Shown here: positions 44,294-52,924 of the stretch, in pieces
How positions within the stretch are numbered: the stretch's first letter is position 1
Layout of the letters: every line of letters starts with the position of its first letter
Program-made: the position numbers and the translations under genes
The notes under the pieces: model-generated
Seen by the model: the letters and a program-made list of their open reading frames with translations, nothing else
What the model was told of the DNA's origin: nothing
Databases searched by the model: none
NCBI GenBank assembly: GCA_015069165.1
Contig: SVJD01000003.1
Coordinates: 23,129-87,128 of the forward strand
Direction: 5' to 3'
Length of the DNA: 64,000 bases
Source: Oscillospiraceae bacterium
GTDB lineage: Bacteria; Bacillota; Clostridia; UBA1212; UBA1255

Positions 44294-45487
44294 ATGAACA
44301 CAATTTTTAACGATAATACCTACTTTGAATATTTGCGCGACTTCAATTATGCGTTAAAACAAGCTGCAAAAGCAGATGCGATTTTAAAGCATCTGGACTT
44401 TCGCGGCGTTCCCGAAGGCAGCGTAATTTTCAGCAGCCCAAAAAAGCGATATAAAACGACAAGCGGTATAGAAAAAGAATACATCTATACAAATGCCTAT
44501 TTATATATTGAAGGAAAAAAGTATTACATTAGCAAGAAAATTCCGTATCCTCAGCGCAACGACGGGCGTGATTTAAATAATATTGACGACCCTTCTACGC
44601 ATCTCTTTCTTATGGCGAGACTTTGGATGCGGCGCATGGCAAAGTCTCTTTTAAAATTTTGCTTAAGTTATGCGAAAACCTTAGCTAATCTGTTAAATTC
44701 CATTAAATCCCGTGACCTATCAAGGATTAACTTCAATGACTATAAAAATGATTTTTTTGAGAACTTTTTCAAGTCAGAGGAGAACCAAAAACTGGCATAT
44801 ATTATTGATGATTTTTTTGATTTGCCACCGGAGAAACAACTGCTTAGCCTAGACTTTCGCCCCTCGGTAAACTCAAAAGATATTGAAAATTTTGCTGTTA
44901 AAATTGCTGATATCGAGAAAAAATACAAAAAACGCAAGATTAAAAATTTGCTTGCTGCAGATAAAAACTGTAACTTTCAAAAAAAGCGTAAACATTTTTG
45001 GTATAAGCTCCGCAAGGATAAACCAGAGCAAAATTCAAAATCAAATCGCGATGATGACTTTGAAAATCAACGCAAAAATTTAAAATATACCTTCGACAAT
45101 TACATTATCAATGATTGTTGTGAACAAGTGCGTTCTAAAAACGAAGTCATCGCATTAAGGTGTGCGCACGATTGCGGACTTTGCTATGAGTTAGAGCCAT
45201 ATTACCCCGGCACATTTTCGCGTGCAGATTTGCTTCTCCATGCCGCAGGCAAAGATATATATGTCGAAATCGCCGGCAGCCGTAACGAATCTGAGTACGA
45301 GCAGAATCTGCAGAAAAAAATTGTTTTCGCACAGGAACAGGGTCTTTCACTTGTCATAATAGATATGACTGCTTATCCGGACAAAAACGGCAAAAGTGTT
45401 ATGCGCATGAATTACCAAACACTCTGTCGGATTTTTATGTATATTCAATTAGGAATACTAAAAAGCGGTATTGTTTTACCTTATTGA
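44294..45487 (+). CDS. Unknown protein with C-terminal PD-(D/E)XK nuclease-like domain
   Basis: A 397-residue protein with GGAGG seven bases before its ATG. Residues 1-200 are helical with basic patches and no known motif; 205-265 are very rich in Lys/Arg and probably bind nucleic acid or are a linker. Residues 275-360 look like a restriction-endonuclease fold: Glu284 in RSKNEVIAL, Asp312 in SRADLLL, Glu325 in DIYVEIAG, then Lys341/342 after a helix, an arrangement seen in Vsr- and Hjc-like members where the lysine migrates. I do not recognise the family. It stands alone and is bracketed by family B hairpins on both sides. Nuclease activity is inference. Confidence 0.6.
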   Translation: MNTIFNDNTYFEYLRDFNYALKQAAKADAILKHLDFRGVPEGSVIFSSPKKRYKTTSGIEKEYIYTNAYLYIEGKKYYISKKIPYPQRNDGRDLNNIDDPSTHLFLMARLWMRRMAKSLLKFCLSYAKTLANLLNSIKSRDLSRINFNDYKNDFFENFFKSEENQKLAYIIDDFFDLPPEKQLLSLDFRPSVNSKDIENFAVKIADIEKKYKKRKIKNLLAADKNCNFQKKRKHFWYKLRKDKPEQNSKSNRDDDFENQRKNLKYTFDNYIINDCCEQVRSKNEVIALRCAHDCGLCYELEPYYPGTFSRADLLLHAAGKDIYVEIAGSRNESEYEQNLQKKIVFAQEQGLSLVIIDMTAYPDKNGKSVMRMNYQTLCRIFMYIQLGILKSGIVLPY

Positions 45488-45668
45488 TTTTTTCACGCCT
45501 CATCCTGCTTATCTTGTCAAGTTTATTGCATAAAATCAGTAATATTCTCTCTGTTTTTTGTTTCGTTCAGATACTGTTAAACTCATAATAGCAAAAATTT
45601 TTTTATGATATCTTAAACAGCTTCAAAAATTCATCTTTGGAGCTGTTAATTTTTTTTCATCTTATGTA

Positions 45669-45796
45669 TTTCGTGCAATAAAGCACGATTTTTGTACGAA
45701 AATCAGTTTTAAGTTTATACTTTTAACTATTAAAACAGAACGAAGATTTTATACTTTATATTTTTCGTGTAAAGAACCCCTTTTTTTGTTCGAAAA
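45669..45796 (+). repeat. Two family B hairpin repeats, direct orientation
   Basis: 34-base units at 45669-45702 and 45763-45796, 94 bases apart. The first is TTTCGTGCAATA, loop, TTTTGTACGAAAA. The second is more diverged (TTTCGTGTAAAG, loop, TTGTTCGAAAA). They are in opposite orientation to the pair upstream of the nuclease-like gene and end just before the galM promoter. Confidence 0.8.
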
Positions 45797-45810
45797 GAGT
45801 ATGATTTGCC

Positions 45811-45839
45811 TTGAGGTTTAGGTTGTTTTATTGTATACT
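45811..45839 (+). promoter_or_regulatory. Promoter of galM
   Basis: TTGAGG at 45811-45816 and TATACT at 45834-45839 with a 17-base spacer; start codon 32 bases downstream with AAAGGAG five bases before it. Confidence 0.65.
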
Positions 45840-45870
45840 TCTCTATAGATTATTATTTAAAGGAGTTTTT

Positions 45871-46914
45871 ATGTCCGTTATTAAGTCATTTTTTGGTAAA
45901 ATTGGAGAAAAAGATGTTTATTTATATAAAATCGATTCCCCTGATGGTGCTTTTGTGGAAATTCTTGACTTTGGTTGCAGAGTGAAACAAATTGTTGTTC
46001 CCGACAGATATGGAAATTTGGCAAACACAGTTCTTGGTTGCGATACACCGCAAGGTTATTTTGAGTCAGGTAATGAATATTTTGGTGCTGTTGTTGGCAG
46101 ATATGCAAACAGAATACGCAACGGTAGGTACACAGATGCCACCGGCACTCATCAATTGATTCAAAACGAAGGCCGCAATCATATCCACGGCGGAAAAGAA
46201 GGTTTCCATAATATGATGTGGAATTGTACGAAAACAACGGAAGATACGGTTACTTTTGAAGCGGTTCAACCTGATGGTTGTTCAGGTTTCCCCGGAAATC
46301 TTGATTTGGTATTAACTTACAGATTTTACAAAAATGAAAACAATTATTTGCTTGAAATGGTAATTACAGGTAAAAGTGACAAAGACACACTTTTCAGTCC
46401 TACAAACCATTCTTATTTTAATTTAAATACTGTTCAGGATGATGTTTCTGATCACAATTTGACAATTTTCGCAGACAAATATATGCCTTTGGATGACGAA
46501 ACAATGCCTTTTGGCGAAATTAGTGCCGTAGACGGATATATGGATTTCCGCACGCCGAAGTCGATAATCGGTACAATCAAAACTGCCTACGCAGCTGAAT
46601 TTACGGAAATTACAAGCAAAAACGGCTTCGACCACAACTATGTAATTAAAAACGAAGATAAAAATATGGCAAAAATAGCAATTCTTGAATCTTCTGAATC
46701 AGGTCGGAAAATGGAAGTATATTCCAATGCCCCGGGTGTACAACTTTACACAGGTAACCACTTGAAACCAATATATAAAGGAATTTGCCTTGAACCCCAA
46801 TATTTTCCTGATTCGGTAAATTACACACACGATTCACGCTTTGCGCCGTATCCTTTTTTGAAAGCAGGAGAAGTCGGAATATTCAAAGTAACATACAAAT
46901 TTTCTTTACAATAG
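45871..46914 (+). CDS. galM: Aldose 1-epimerase (mutarotase)
   Basis: A 347-residue galactose mutarotase fold. GAVVGRYANRIRNGRY, NHIHGGKEGFHNMMW and FSPTNHSYFNLN contain the family histidines and Asn/Arg; GICLEPQYFPDSVNY holds the catalytic Glu. It interconverts alpha and beta hexoses. The start at 45871 has AAAGGAG, and a promoter at 45811-45839 excludes a frame twenty codons longer. It is monocistronic and converges with the RNase E/G gene. Confidence 0.93.
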   Translation: MSVIKSFFGKIGEKDVYLYKIDSPDGAFVEILDFGCRVKQIVVPDRYGNLANTVLGCDTPQGYFESGNEYFGAVVGRYANRIRNGRYTDATGTHQLIQNEGRNHIHGGKEGFHNMMWNCTKTTEDTVTFEAVQPDGCSGFPGNLDLVLTYRFYKNENNYLLEMVITGKSDKDTLFSPTNHSYFNLNTVQDDVSDHNLTIFADKYMPLDDETMPFGEISAVDGYMDFRTPKSIIGTIKTAYAAEFTEITSKNGFDHNYVIKNEDKNMAKIAILESSESGRKMEVYSNAPGVQLYTGNHLKPIYKGICLEPQYFPDSVNYTHDSRFAPYPFLKAGEVGIFKVTYKFSLQ

Positions 46915-46958
46915 TCTGAGTCAAATATGGAATTTTCCCAATCTATTTTTTGTATTTT

Positions 46959-47047
46959 GGGTTTAAAATGGGCATTGAACAAGGGTTAAAACAAGTGTAA
47001 AACGGACATTAAACAGGTGTAAAACAGACGTAAAATAGTTATAAAAT
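46959..47047. repeat. Eight short tandem repeats with an 11-bp period
   Basis: Consecutive units of 11 bases (one of 12) share the pattern GGNNTTAAAAC, best seen in AGGTGTAAAAC and AGACGTAAAAT. A-tracts therefore recur about once per helical turn. The block lies between the convergent galM and RNase E/G genes. No frame with a ribosome site runs through it. Confidence 0.8.
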
Positions 47048-47065
47048 TATATATTTTTCAGAAAA

Positions 47066-47096
47066 ACAAAAAAACTAAAAAATTTCATTTTTAGTT
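47066..47096 (-). terminator. Intrinsic terminator overlapping the RNase E/G stop
   Basis: On the minus strand AACTAAAAA, a four-base loop and the complementary TTTTTTAGTT are followed by a run of T. The hairpin starts at the stop codon itself. It is AT-rich, so efficiency is uncertain. Confidence 0.55.
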
Positions 47097-48251
47097 ACGT
47101 TTTCTGGTAATTTCAACAAGTCCAAGTTTGGTAATACCAACAATTTCCGGTTTATTTGGATCAACAAGAGCAAGCTCGCGCATAAATTCAACAAGAGCGA
47201 GCTTGTTTTTTTCGTCTTCGGGGCCGATAAAATCGCATATTACAATTCCACCAATATCACGAAGACGAAGTTGACGCATAATTTCAAAGGCCGCCTCAAT
47301 GTTTACTTCGTGTGCAGGCAGCTTTGACTTCGATGAATTTACATCAATTACGGTTAACGCCTCTGTTTTTTCTACTACGATATCGGCTCCTGATTTTAAG
47401 AAAACTTTGCGGCCCATTAAAACATTTTTCAAATTATCAACAGATTTTGCCGCAAAAATCCGCTTGGGAACAAATTCCAATTTTGGTAAAAACTCAGGTA
47501 TTTCTTCTTTTATCTTATCAAGCATTTCTGTTGTATCTACGCAGATTTTAGAGTATGAAGACAGAGGATATCTCAAAATCTCAGCAAAAACAGGATTTCT
47601 GCCATAAACCTCTCCCACGCGTGTATTTGATACAAAAGAGTTAAATTTTTCCAAAACAGATTCCCATAATTTACATAATTCGGAATATTCGCAAACTATT
47701 TCCTTTGCGGTTGCATTTTCACTGTCAGTACGTAATATAAAGGAATATTTTGGCAAATCTGTATCTTCTAATATAGATTCTCCAAGCATAAAAAGGCGTT
47801 CACGTGCACTAGCATCTCTAATTTTGCCGGAAATGTTTACTTTTTGTTGCTTTTCCGATGATTCACAGGGTAATAACACAACATAATTCCCGGTGAGGCG
47901 AATTTTTGTTGTTACTTGTGCGCCTTTTTTATCGCGAGGTGCAGAAGTTACTTGTACAAGGCAAAAATCGTTGGATTTGTTTTTACTATCAGAATTTTGT
48001 TTTTCATTTTCCGGCAAAAGTGCTCTTTTTTCTCCATCGCCTATATCTAGAAAATATGAATGTAATTGCGGCACATATTCTTTAATACGCGCCGCAAAAA
48101 TATTAGAAGTCATGAATTTACTATTGTCGGAAACTTTATAAAGAATGGGTCTTCCATTCTCAGTAATTATTATTTCTGAAGTGCCACGAATTATACATTC
48201 CCTGTTGTAATTTCCAAAAACGTTTTTTCCAAAAGAGTCAAATTTTTCCAT
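47091..48251 (-). CDS. Ribonuclease E/G family protein
   Basis: A 386-residue protein. Residues 20-110 form an S1-type domain split by a low-complexity insertion (ENEKQNSDSKNKSND); TVIDVNSSK and GGIVICDFIG hold the catalytic aspartates (D in VIDVN and CDFIG) and the end GLVEITRKRN matches RNase G. It cleaves single-stranded RNA in mRNA turnover and rRNA processing. It lacks the C-terminal scaffold of E. coli RNase E and the zinc-link cysteines are not seen. Expected length is about 400-480, so it is short. Confidence 0.88.
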   Translation of the reverse strand: MEKFDSFGKNVFGNYNRECIIRGTSEIIITENGRPILYKVSDNSKFMTSNIFAARIKEYVPQLHSYFLDIGDGEKRALLPENEKQNSDSKNKSNDFCLVQVTSAPRDKKGAQVTTKIRLTGNYVVLLPCESSEKQQKVNISGKIRDASARERLFMLGESILEDTDLPKYSFILRTDSENATAKEIVCEYSELCKLWESVLEKFNSFVSNTRVGEVYGRNPVFAEILRYPLSSYSKICVDTTEMLDKIKEEIPEFLPKLEFVPKRIFAAKSVDNLKNVLMGRKVFLKSGADIVVEKTEALTVIDVNSSKSKLPAHEVNIEAAFEIMRQLRLRDIGGIVICDFIGPEDEKNKLALVEFMRELALVDPNKPEIVGITKLGLVEITRKRN

Positions 48252-48430
48252 ATTTACCAGCACCTCCAAATAATAAATTTACAATTAACATACTTTCAAA
48301 GATGCATTTAAGTCATTTACAAACTTTCACACAACTTAAGCACAAACGTACAAAAAAACAATCTCCAACTATAACAAATCGGAAGCTCCGACGAGTGTTT
48401 TGTCAAAGCTTCCGCACAAAACCATTTATA

Positions 48431-48450
48431 AAAATCGGTTAAATCCGATT
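48431..48450 (-). terminator. Intrinsic terminator after rhaB
   Basis: On the minus strand AATCGG, six-base loop, CCGATT followed by TTTATA. It starts eight bases after the stop of rhaB. A second inverted repeat, CGGAAGCT with AGCTTCCG, lies 20-70 bases further down. Confidence 0.6.
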
Positions 48451-48457
48451 TTGCCTA

Positions 48458-49933
48458 TTACTTACCTTGAAGCTTCAAGAGCTTTTCATAAGCAGCTTCC
48501 CAAGCAGCTGTATCTTGAGGTAAATACTCGTTAATTTCGAAAGAATTACGAATTACTTCACGAGCCTCAGCAAGTGATTTAACGGCACCGAGAGAAATCA
48601 ACTGTGTTGCAATATTTCCGATTGCAGTTGCCTCAACAGGACCTGCATAAACAGGACGATTGATTGCATTTGCAGTAAACTGATTAAGAAGTTTATTCTG
48701 ACAACCACCACCAACGACATGCAACGCAGGAATTGTATAACCAACAATTTCCTCAAGTCCCTCAATCGCCTGGCGATACTTCAAAGCAAGGCTCTCATTT
48801 ACGCAACGGATAATCTCGCCTTTAGTCTGCGGAACATACTGTCCCGTCTCAGCGCAGTACTCTTGAATCTTCTGCGGCATATTATACGGCTCGAAGAAAC
48901 GCTGATCGTCAACATCGATTATGCACGCAAACGGCGCAGCCAAAGCAGCTTCATCTGTCAAACCGCCAAAAGTAACAGTTTCTCCCTGTTTTTCCCAATG
49001 ACGCTTGCACTCCTGTGTAATCCACAAGCCCATGATATTTTTAAGCAAACGAACGTTATTATTTATACCGCCCTCGTTTGTGTAATTGAGCTCGCGCATT
49101 TTATCGTTGATTACCGGCTTGTCAAGCTCCAAGCCGAGAAGTGACCAAGTACCGCTACTGAGGTACGCACTCTTTGTATCATAGAAAGGTACGGAAACAA
49201 CAGCGCTTCCCGTGTCGTGCTCTGCTACTGCAATTACAGGAACGGGTTTTACGCCCAATTCGTTGCAAATGTTCTCAGTAAGAGGGCCAACTTGTGTTCC
49301 GGCAGGAATTACCTCAGGCAAAATATCGGTATTTATACCGGGAATTACCTTTTTGATTAAATCCTTAGCCCATTCGCCCTTTACCGGATCATAGAGTTGT
49401 GAAGTACTTGTAATTGTATATTCGCAATACTTTTTGCCTGTCAAATAATAGTTAAAAAGGTCAGGTATAAAAAGCAAAGTATCTGCATTTTCGAGAAGCA
49501 CACTGTTGCTCTCTTTCATTGCCAAAAGCTGGTAAAGCGTGTTAAATTTCTGGAAAGCAATACCTGTTACGTCAAATATTTCCTTTGCAGAAGATCTCTC
49601 GCAAGCAAGTTCAATCATACCATCAGTACGTGAATCGCGGTAATGAACAGGATTTCCGAGCAAATCGCCCTCTTTTGAAAGAAGACCAAAGTCAACACCC
49701 CAAGTATCAATACCGATAGATGCAATATCACCGTGACCCGCATTATAAGTATTAATGATTCCCTGCTTCAACTCAAAAAACAAACGCAAAAAGTCCCATG
49801 TAAATGTTTCATTCATCATTACCGGATCACTGCCAAAGCGATGAAGCTCTGTGAGAGTAATCTTTTTACCATCAAACTCTCCCAAAATAGCTCTTCCGCT
49901 GCTTGCACCGTAGTCAAAAGCCAATACTTTCAT
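48458..49933 (-). CDS. rhaB: Rhamnulokinase-like FGGY carbohydrate kinase
   Basis: A 491-residue FGGY kinase. The start VLAFDYGASSGRAILGEFDG, SIGIDTWGVDFGLLSKEGDL, HYRDSRTDGM and the ATP-binding VVGGGCQNKLLNQFTANAIN are RhaB signatures. It phosphorylates L-rhamnulose or a related ketose. It is 24 bp downstream of a zinc-dependent sugar-phosphate dehydrogenase; no rhamnose isomerase or aldolase is in the window, so the true sugar is uncertain. Confidence 0.88.
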   Translation of the reverse strand: MKVLAFDYGASSGRAILGEFDGKKITLTELHRFGSDPVMMNETFTWDFLRLFFELKQGIINTYNAGHGDIASIGIDTWGVDFGLLSKEGDLLGNPVHYRDSRTDGMIELACERSSAKEIFDVTGIAFQKFNTLYQLLAMKESNSVLLENADTLLFIPDLFNYYLTGKKYCEYTITSTSQLYDPVKGEWAKDLIKKVIPGINTDILPEVIPAGTQVGPLTENICNELGVKPVPVIAVAEHDTGSAVVSVPFYDTKSAYLSSGTWSLLGLELDKPVINDKMRELNYTNEGGINNNVRLLKNIMGLWITQECKRHWEKQGETVTFGGLTDEAALAAPFACIIDVDDQRFFEPYNMPQKIQEYCAETGQYVPQTKGEIIRCVNESLALKYRQAIEGLEEIVGYTIPALHVVGGGCQNKLLNQFTANAINRPVYAGPVEATAIGNIATQLISLGAVKSLAEAREVIRNSFEINEYLPQDTAAWEAAYEKLLKLQGK

Positions 49934-49957
49934 TTTTACCCGTCCTTTCGTAAAACG

Positions 49958-51220
49958 TCAGATTGCTTTTGCGTTAGCAAGAAGATATTTCTCAGCCTCA
50001 GCGTTCCACAACATATTGTGACGCTTGCAGATTTCAGCAAGATTCTTAAAGAGCTCGTCTGTCTCGCCCAATTTTTCGAAATCAGCAATAGCTGTCAAAG
50101 GAAGATCAATATTAGTATAAACGAGTTTCTTACCGCCGGGGATCTTAGGAAGATTCATAACTGTATCAACAACGCAATTAAGACCACCGATGTGTGTAAT
50201 CATTGATGCAGTATTGAGGAGTCCTTTGTTCATCATTTCGATTGACTCGATCATATCTGCTGTGTTACCGCCACTTGTACCAACAACGTGTGTTGAACTA
50301 TAATGTACGTTATAGAAGTTGAACTCAGCTTTGAATTCAGAATTTGCAGGGCCTGCGAAGAAGTTAAGACATCCGTCTTTACCGAGAAGTCTGTCACCCA
50401 TTTCAACAACAGGTTTAACAGGAGCAAATACCATAACATCGTCAAATCCCTTGTTATCTGTAAGACCCATAATATAAGCCTCAGCGTCAGGAGTTGTAGC
50501 TGTGTTAACATAAACGAGTTTAACTCCATTCTTTGCAGCTTCTTCTACTGTATAAATTGTAGCTGCTCTTTGAAGTCTTGCTTCGTCGATATCTGTTACA
50601 ACGAGAAGACCGGGCTTTCTGTCGCAGTGAATAGCGTAGTCGATAGCACCGATACCCATAGGACCAACGCCGGCAAGAATTGCCATATTTCCGCCCTCAA
50701 CAATACCCATATCGTGAACATAAACACCGTTCTTTGTGTGATACATAGCGTGATATGTACCTACAATACAAGACATCGGCTCAGCCACGCTGCCGTAGAA
50801 GAACGCATCGTTGTTATAATCAAGAAGGCAGTTTGTCTCCATTACTTCGTTAGGGATTACAACATATGTTGCAGCGCCGCCGATGTACTGATATGAATAT
50901 CCGGGCGCATAAAGTGAACCTTTGTAGTTCATTGCAGGCTGAATAGAAAATTTTTGTCCGGGTTTGAATTTATGTTGCCATTTAGCACCAACTTCAACAA
51001 TCTCACCGCAGAACTCATGTCCTACAATTACAGGGTTCTTGTCTATATCCTCAGGAACTCTCTTGTGGTCAGAGCCCTGCTCCATTGCTTTGTATGTAGA
51101 CATACAAACGCTGTCTGAAATAATATGTGCCAAAATTTGGTCATCCTGGATTGCGGGCAACTCAAACTCTTCAAGGCGCAAATCTTCTTTACCATATAAT
51201 CTAACTGCTTTAGTTTTCAT
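49958..51220 (-). CDS. Zinc-binding dehydrogenase, sorbitol/L-sorbose-1-phosphate reductase type
   Basis: A 420-residue medium-chain dehydrogenase. NPVIVGHEFCGEIVEVGAKW is the zinc-binding GHE motif; the structural zinc lobe with four cysteines is absent; AILAGVGPMGIGAIDYAIHC is the NAD(P)-binding loop. The best relatives by memory are SorE-like L-sorbose-1-phosphate reductases. ATG at 51220 follows AGGAGG by nine bases. Upstream of rhaB and in one operon with it: probably one ketose or polyol route in two steps. Confidence 0.8.
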   Translation of the reverse strand: MKTKAVRLYGKEDLRLEEFELPAIQDDQILAHIISDSVCMSTYKAMEQGSDHKRVPEDIDKNPVIVGHEFCGEIVEVGAKWQHKFKPGQKFSIQPAMNYKGSLYAPGYSYQYIGGAATYVVIPNEVMETNCLLDYNNDAFFYGSVAEPMSCIVGTYHAMYHTKNGVYVHDMGIVEGGNMAILAGVGPMGIGAIDYAIHCDRKPGLLVVTDIDEARLQRAATIYTVEEAAKNGVKLVYVNTATTPDAEAYIMGLTDNKGFDDVMVFAPVKPVVEMGDRLLGKDGCLNFFAGPANSEFKAEFNFYNVHYSSTHVVGTSGGNTADMIESIEMMNKGLLNTASMITHIGGLNCVVDTVMNLPKIPGGKKLVYTNIDLPLTAIADFEKLGETDELFKNLAEICKRHNMLWNAEAEKYLLANAKAI

Positions 51221-51263
51221 CAAAAAATGCCTCCTAAAAAATCATTGATATTAAATCTTTATA

Positions 51264-51291
51264 ATTGTACCACATCTGCCGGCAAAATCAA
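51264..51291 (-). promoter_or_regulatory. Promoter of the dehydrogenase-rhaB operon
   Basis: TTGATT at 51286-51291 and TACAAT at 51264-51269 on the minus strand, 16-base spacer. Predicted leader of about 37 bases before AGGAGG. Confidence 0.6.
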
Positions 51292-51334
51292 AGCTTATTT
51301 TCATATAATTTGTAAATTTATAAAAATCCCCTTT

Positions 51335-51378
51335 CCCCGTCGGAATCCTCGCCGCCCGCCGTTGTTTCGTGCGTAAAT
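51335..51378. repeat. 44-bp direct repeat, copy downstream of rhuM
   Basis: Starts CCCCGTCGGAATCCTCGCCG and ends GTGCGTAAAT. It matches 40 of 44 bases of the copy at 52565-52608. It lies 12 bases beyond the stop of the minus-strand rhuM gene. GC content is far above the flanking DNA. Confidence 0.9.
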
Positions 51379-51390
51379 CTTTTAAGATAA

Positions 51391-52416
51391 TCATTTCTTT
51401 TCCTCTGCGCTTGCTACAAGACGGTCAAAATCACTCTGGTATAACCTATCTTGAATAACCCTATATTGTTCAAATTCGCTTTCAGCAAAAGCTTTTGCAA
51501 TTTCCGCAGTAACTTTTCCTTTATCTTGCAAAATTTCAGCCTCATTGAATTGCAAGAACGCATCCAGCTTTGATGCCCAATCCTCCATAGTCATCGGAAT
51601 ATGACGTCTTGCCTGTCTGGTAGCATAATCAAGATACATTGTGACGATTTCATTCATTTCCTGTATTTCATTGACAGATAAGTAATTCTTCGCAACTGAC
51701 ACATCGGCCTTAACAATTTTCCCGTTAGGAGCATTGTTCCACGATGTCAAACCCATGTTCTTCTTATTGTGATCTGCCCGCGCCATAATAACCTCTGCTG
51801 CCGTATTACCATGAACAGCATAATGCATTTTATTTTGAACCGCAGCAAAGAAATTTCTGGTAATATGACTGTCAACAGAATAATCGACAGCAGTAGCATA
51901 AATATCTGTTATTTTTTGATAAAAGCGGCGCTCACTAGCTCTGATTTCTTGAATTTCCGATATTAAATGTTCGAAATAATCCTCGTCAAATATTTGGCCG
52001 TTAATCAATCTGTTCTTATCCAGAACATACCCCTGTTTAGTAAAAGTGGCTAATACTTTTGTAGCCCACTGTCTAAATTGCGTTGCTCTGCTTGAATTTA
52101 TACGATACCCAACAGCGATGATAGCAGACAAAGAATAGAATTTATATTGATACGTCTTTCCATTATCCGCAACTTGTGCAAAATTTGCACAAGTTGATTT
52201 CTCAGCTAATTCGCCACGTTCAAATATGTTTTTCAAATGCTTCGTAACAACGCTTCTATCTACGTCGAAAAGCTGTCCGATTGCTTTCTGTGTCAACCAC
52301 ACATCATTATCCTGCACACGGACTTCGATACCATCCTCGTGAGCATCTTTTGTAAACACAAGAAAGTCAACTGTGCTGTTTCGGATTTGCAATTTGTTTT
52401 TGTTTTTTTCAACCAT
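51391..52416 (-). CDS. RhuM family protein
   Basis: A 341-residue protein. Residues 15-130 include VRVQDNDVWLTQKAIGQLFD and DRSVVTKHLKNIFERGEL, a winged-helix-like module, followed by FYSLSAIIAVGYRINSSRAT. The C-terminal half has FFAAVQNKMHYAVHGNTAAE and the family block of virulence protein RhuM. RhuM proteins occur in pathogenicity islands, prophages and next to defence genes; their biochemical role is not established. AAAAGGA lies ten bases before the ATG at 52416. The gene is flanked by 44-bp direct repeats, which suggests it arrived or can leave as a unit. Confidence 0.85.
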   Translation of the reverse strand: MVEKNKNKLQIRNSTVDFLVFTKDAHEDGIEVRVQDNDVWLTQKAIGQLFDVDRSVVTKHLKNIFERGELAEKSTCANFAQVADNGKTYQYKFYSLSAIIAVGYRINSSRATQFRQWATKVLATFTKQGYVLDKNRLINGQIFDEDYFEHLISEIQEIRASERRFYQKITDIYATAVDYSVDSHITRNFFAAVQNKMHYAVHGNTAAEVIMARADHNKKNMGLTSWNNAPNGKIVKADVSVAKNYLSVNEIQEMNEIVTMYLDYATRQARRHIPMTMEDWASKLDAFLQFNEAEILQDKGKVTAEIAKAFAESEFEQYRVIQDRLYQSDFDRLVASAEEKK

Positions 52417-52564
52417 TTTCAACCATTCCTTTTCACTTTTCGCCCTTTTAACCCATTTTGTTTGCCGGAGCGATTATGTACTGCAATCCGAAGAAAAATC
52501 ATATTTGTATTATACTATTTCTTTTTAACCGAATCAACCATTTACTGAACCAAAACTCTTTTTC

Positions 52565-52608
52565 CCCCGTCGGAATCCTCGCCGCTCGCCGTTGGTTTGT
52601 GTGTAAAT
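52565..52608. repeat. 44-bp direct repeat, copy upstream of rhuM
   Basis: Same element as 51335-51378 with four substitutions, same orientation. It is followed after 14 bases by the three-copy family B hairpin array. Together with the other copy it encloses rhuM. Confidence 0.9.
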
Positions 52609-52622
52609 TCTCTTTTGAAAAA

Positions 52623-52823
52623 TTTCGTGCAAAAGCACATCAAAATTATACGAAAATCATAAACGCACACAATTGGCAAAGGCTTCCAATTTTCTCTCTT
52701 TGTTTTTTTCGTGCAAAAACACATCTGTTTTGTACGAAAATTTTAAGCTTAAAAATCTGCAACAGACCTCTACTTTTTCTTCTTCTTTTTTTCGTGCAAA
52801 AACAGGTGGTAATTATACGAAAA
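52623..52823 (+). repeat. Three family B hairpin repeats in tandem
   Basis: 34-base units at 52623-52656, 52707-52740 and 52790-52823, with 83-84 base spacing. Each reads TTTCGTGCAAAA, 9-10 variable bases, TTTTGTACGAAAA or AATTATACGAAAA, able to fold into a 12-pair stem with one G-T pair. DNA between units is T/C-rich and not conserved. A frame can be drawn through the array but has no ribosome site and no protein-like composition. Confidence 0.88.
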
Positions 52824-52850
52824 TTACTTTTGGGCAAACTTTAAGATCAC

Positions 52851-52878
52851 AAAAAAACCTGCTTTGCAGCAGGTTTTT
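52851..52878 (-). terminator. Intrinsic terminator after the surface protein genes
   Basis: On the minus strand AAAAACCTGC and GCAGGTTTTT form a ten-pair stem with a six-base loop, followed by T. It lies 46 bases beyond the stop of the LPSTG protein gene. Confidence 0.85.
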
Positions 52879-52924
52879 CGTTTAAGAATATTAATTAAAT
52901 TTTACTTTGCAAGTGCGCTTATAA

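Noticed and set aside
52458..52844. Plus-strand coding frame through the family B hairpins with a repeated FRAKxH motif
   Set aside because: No ribosome site, Phe/Lys-rich low-complexity product, and the repetition is explained by the near-84-base spacing of the hairpins.
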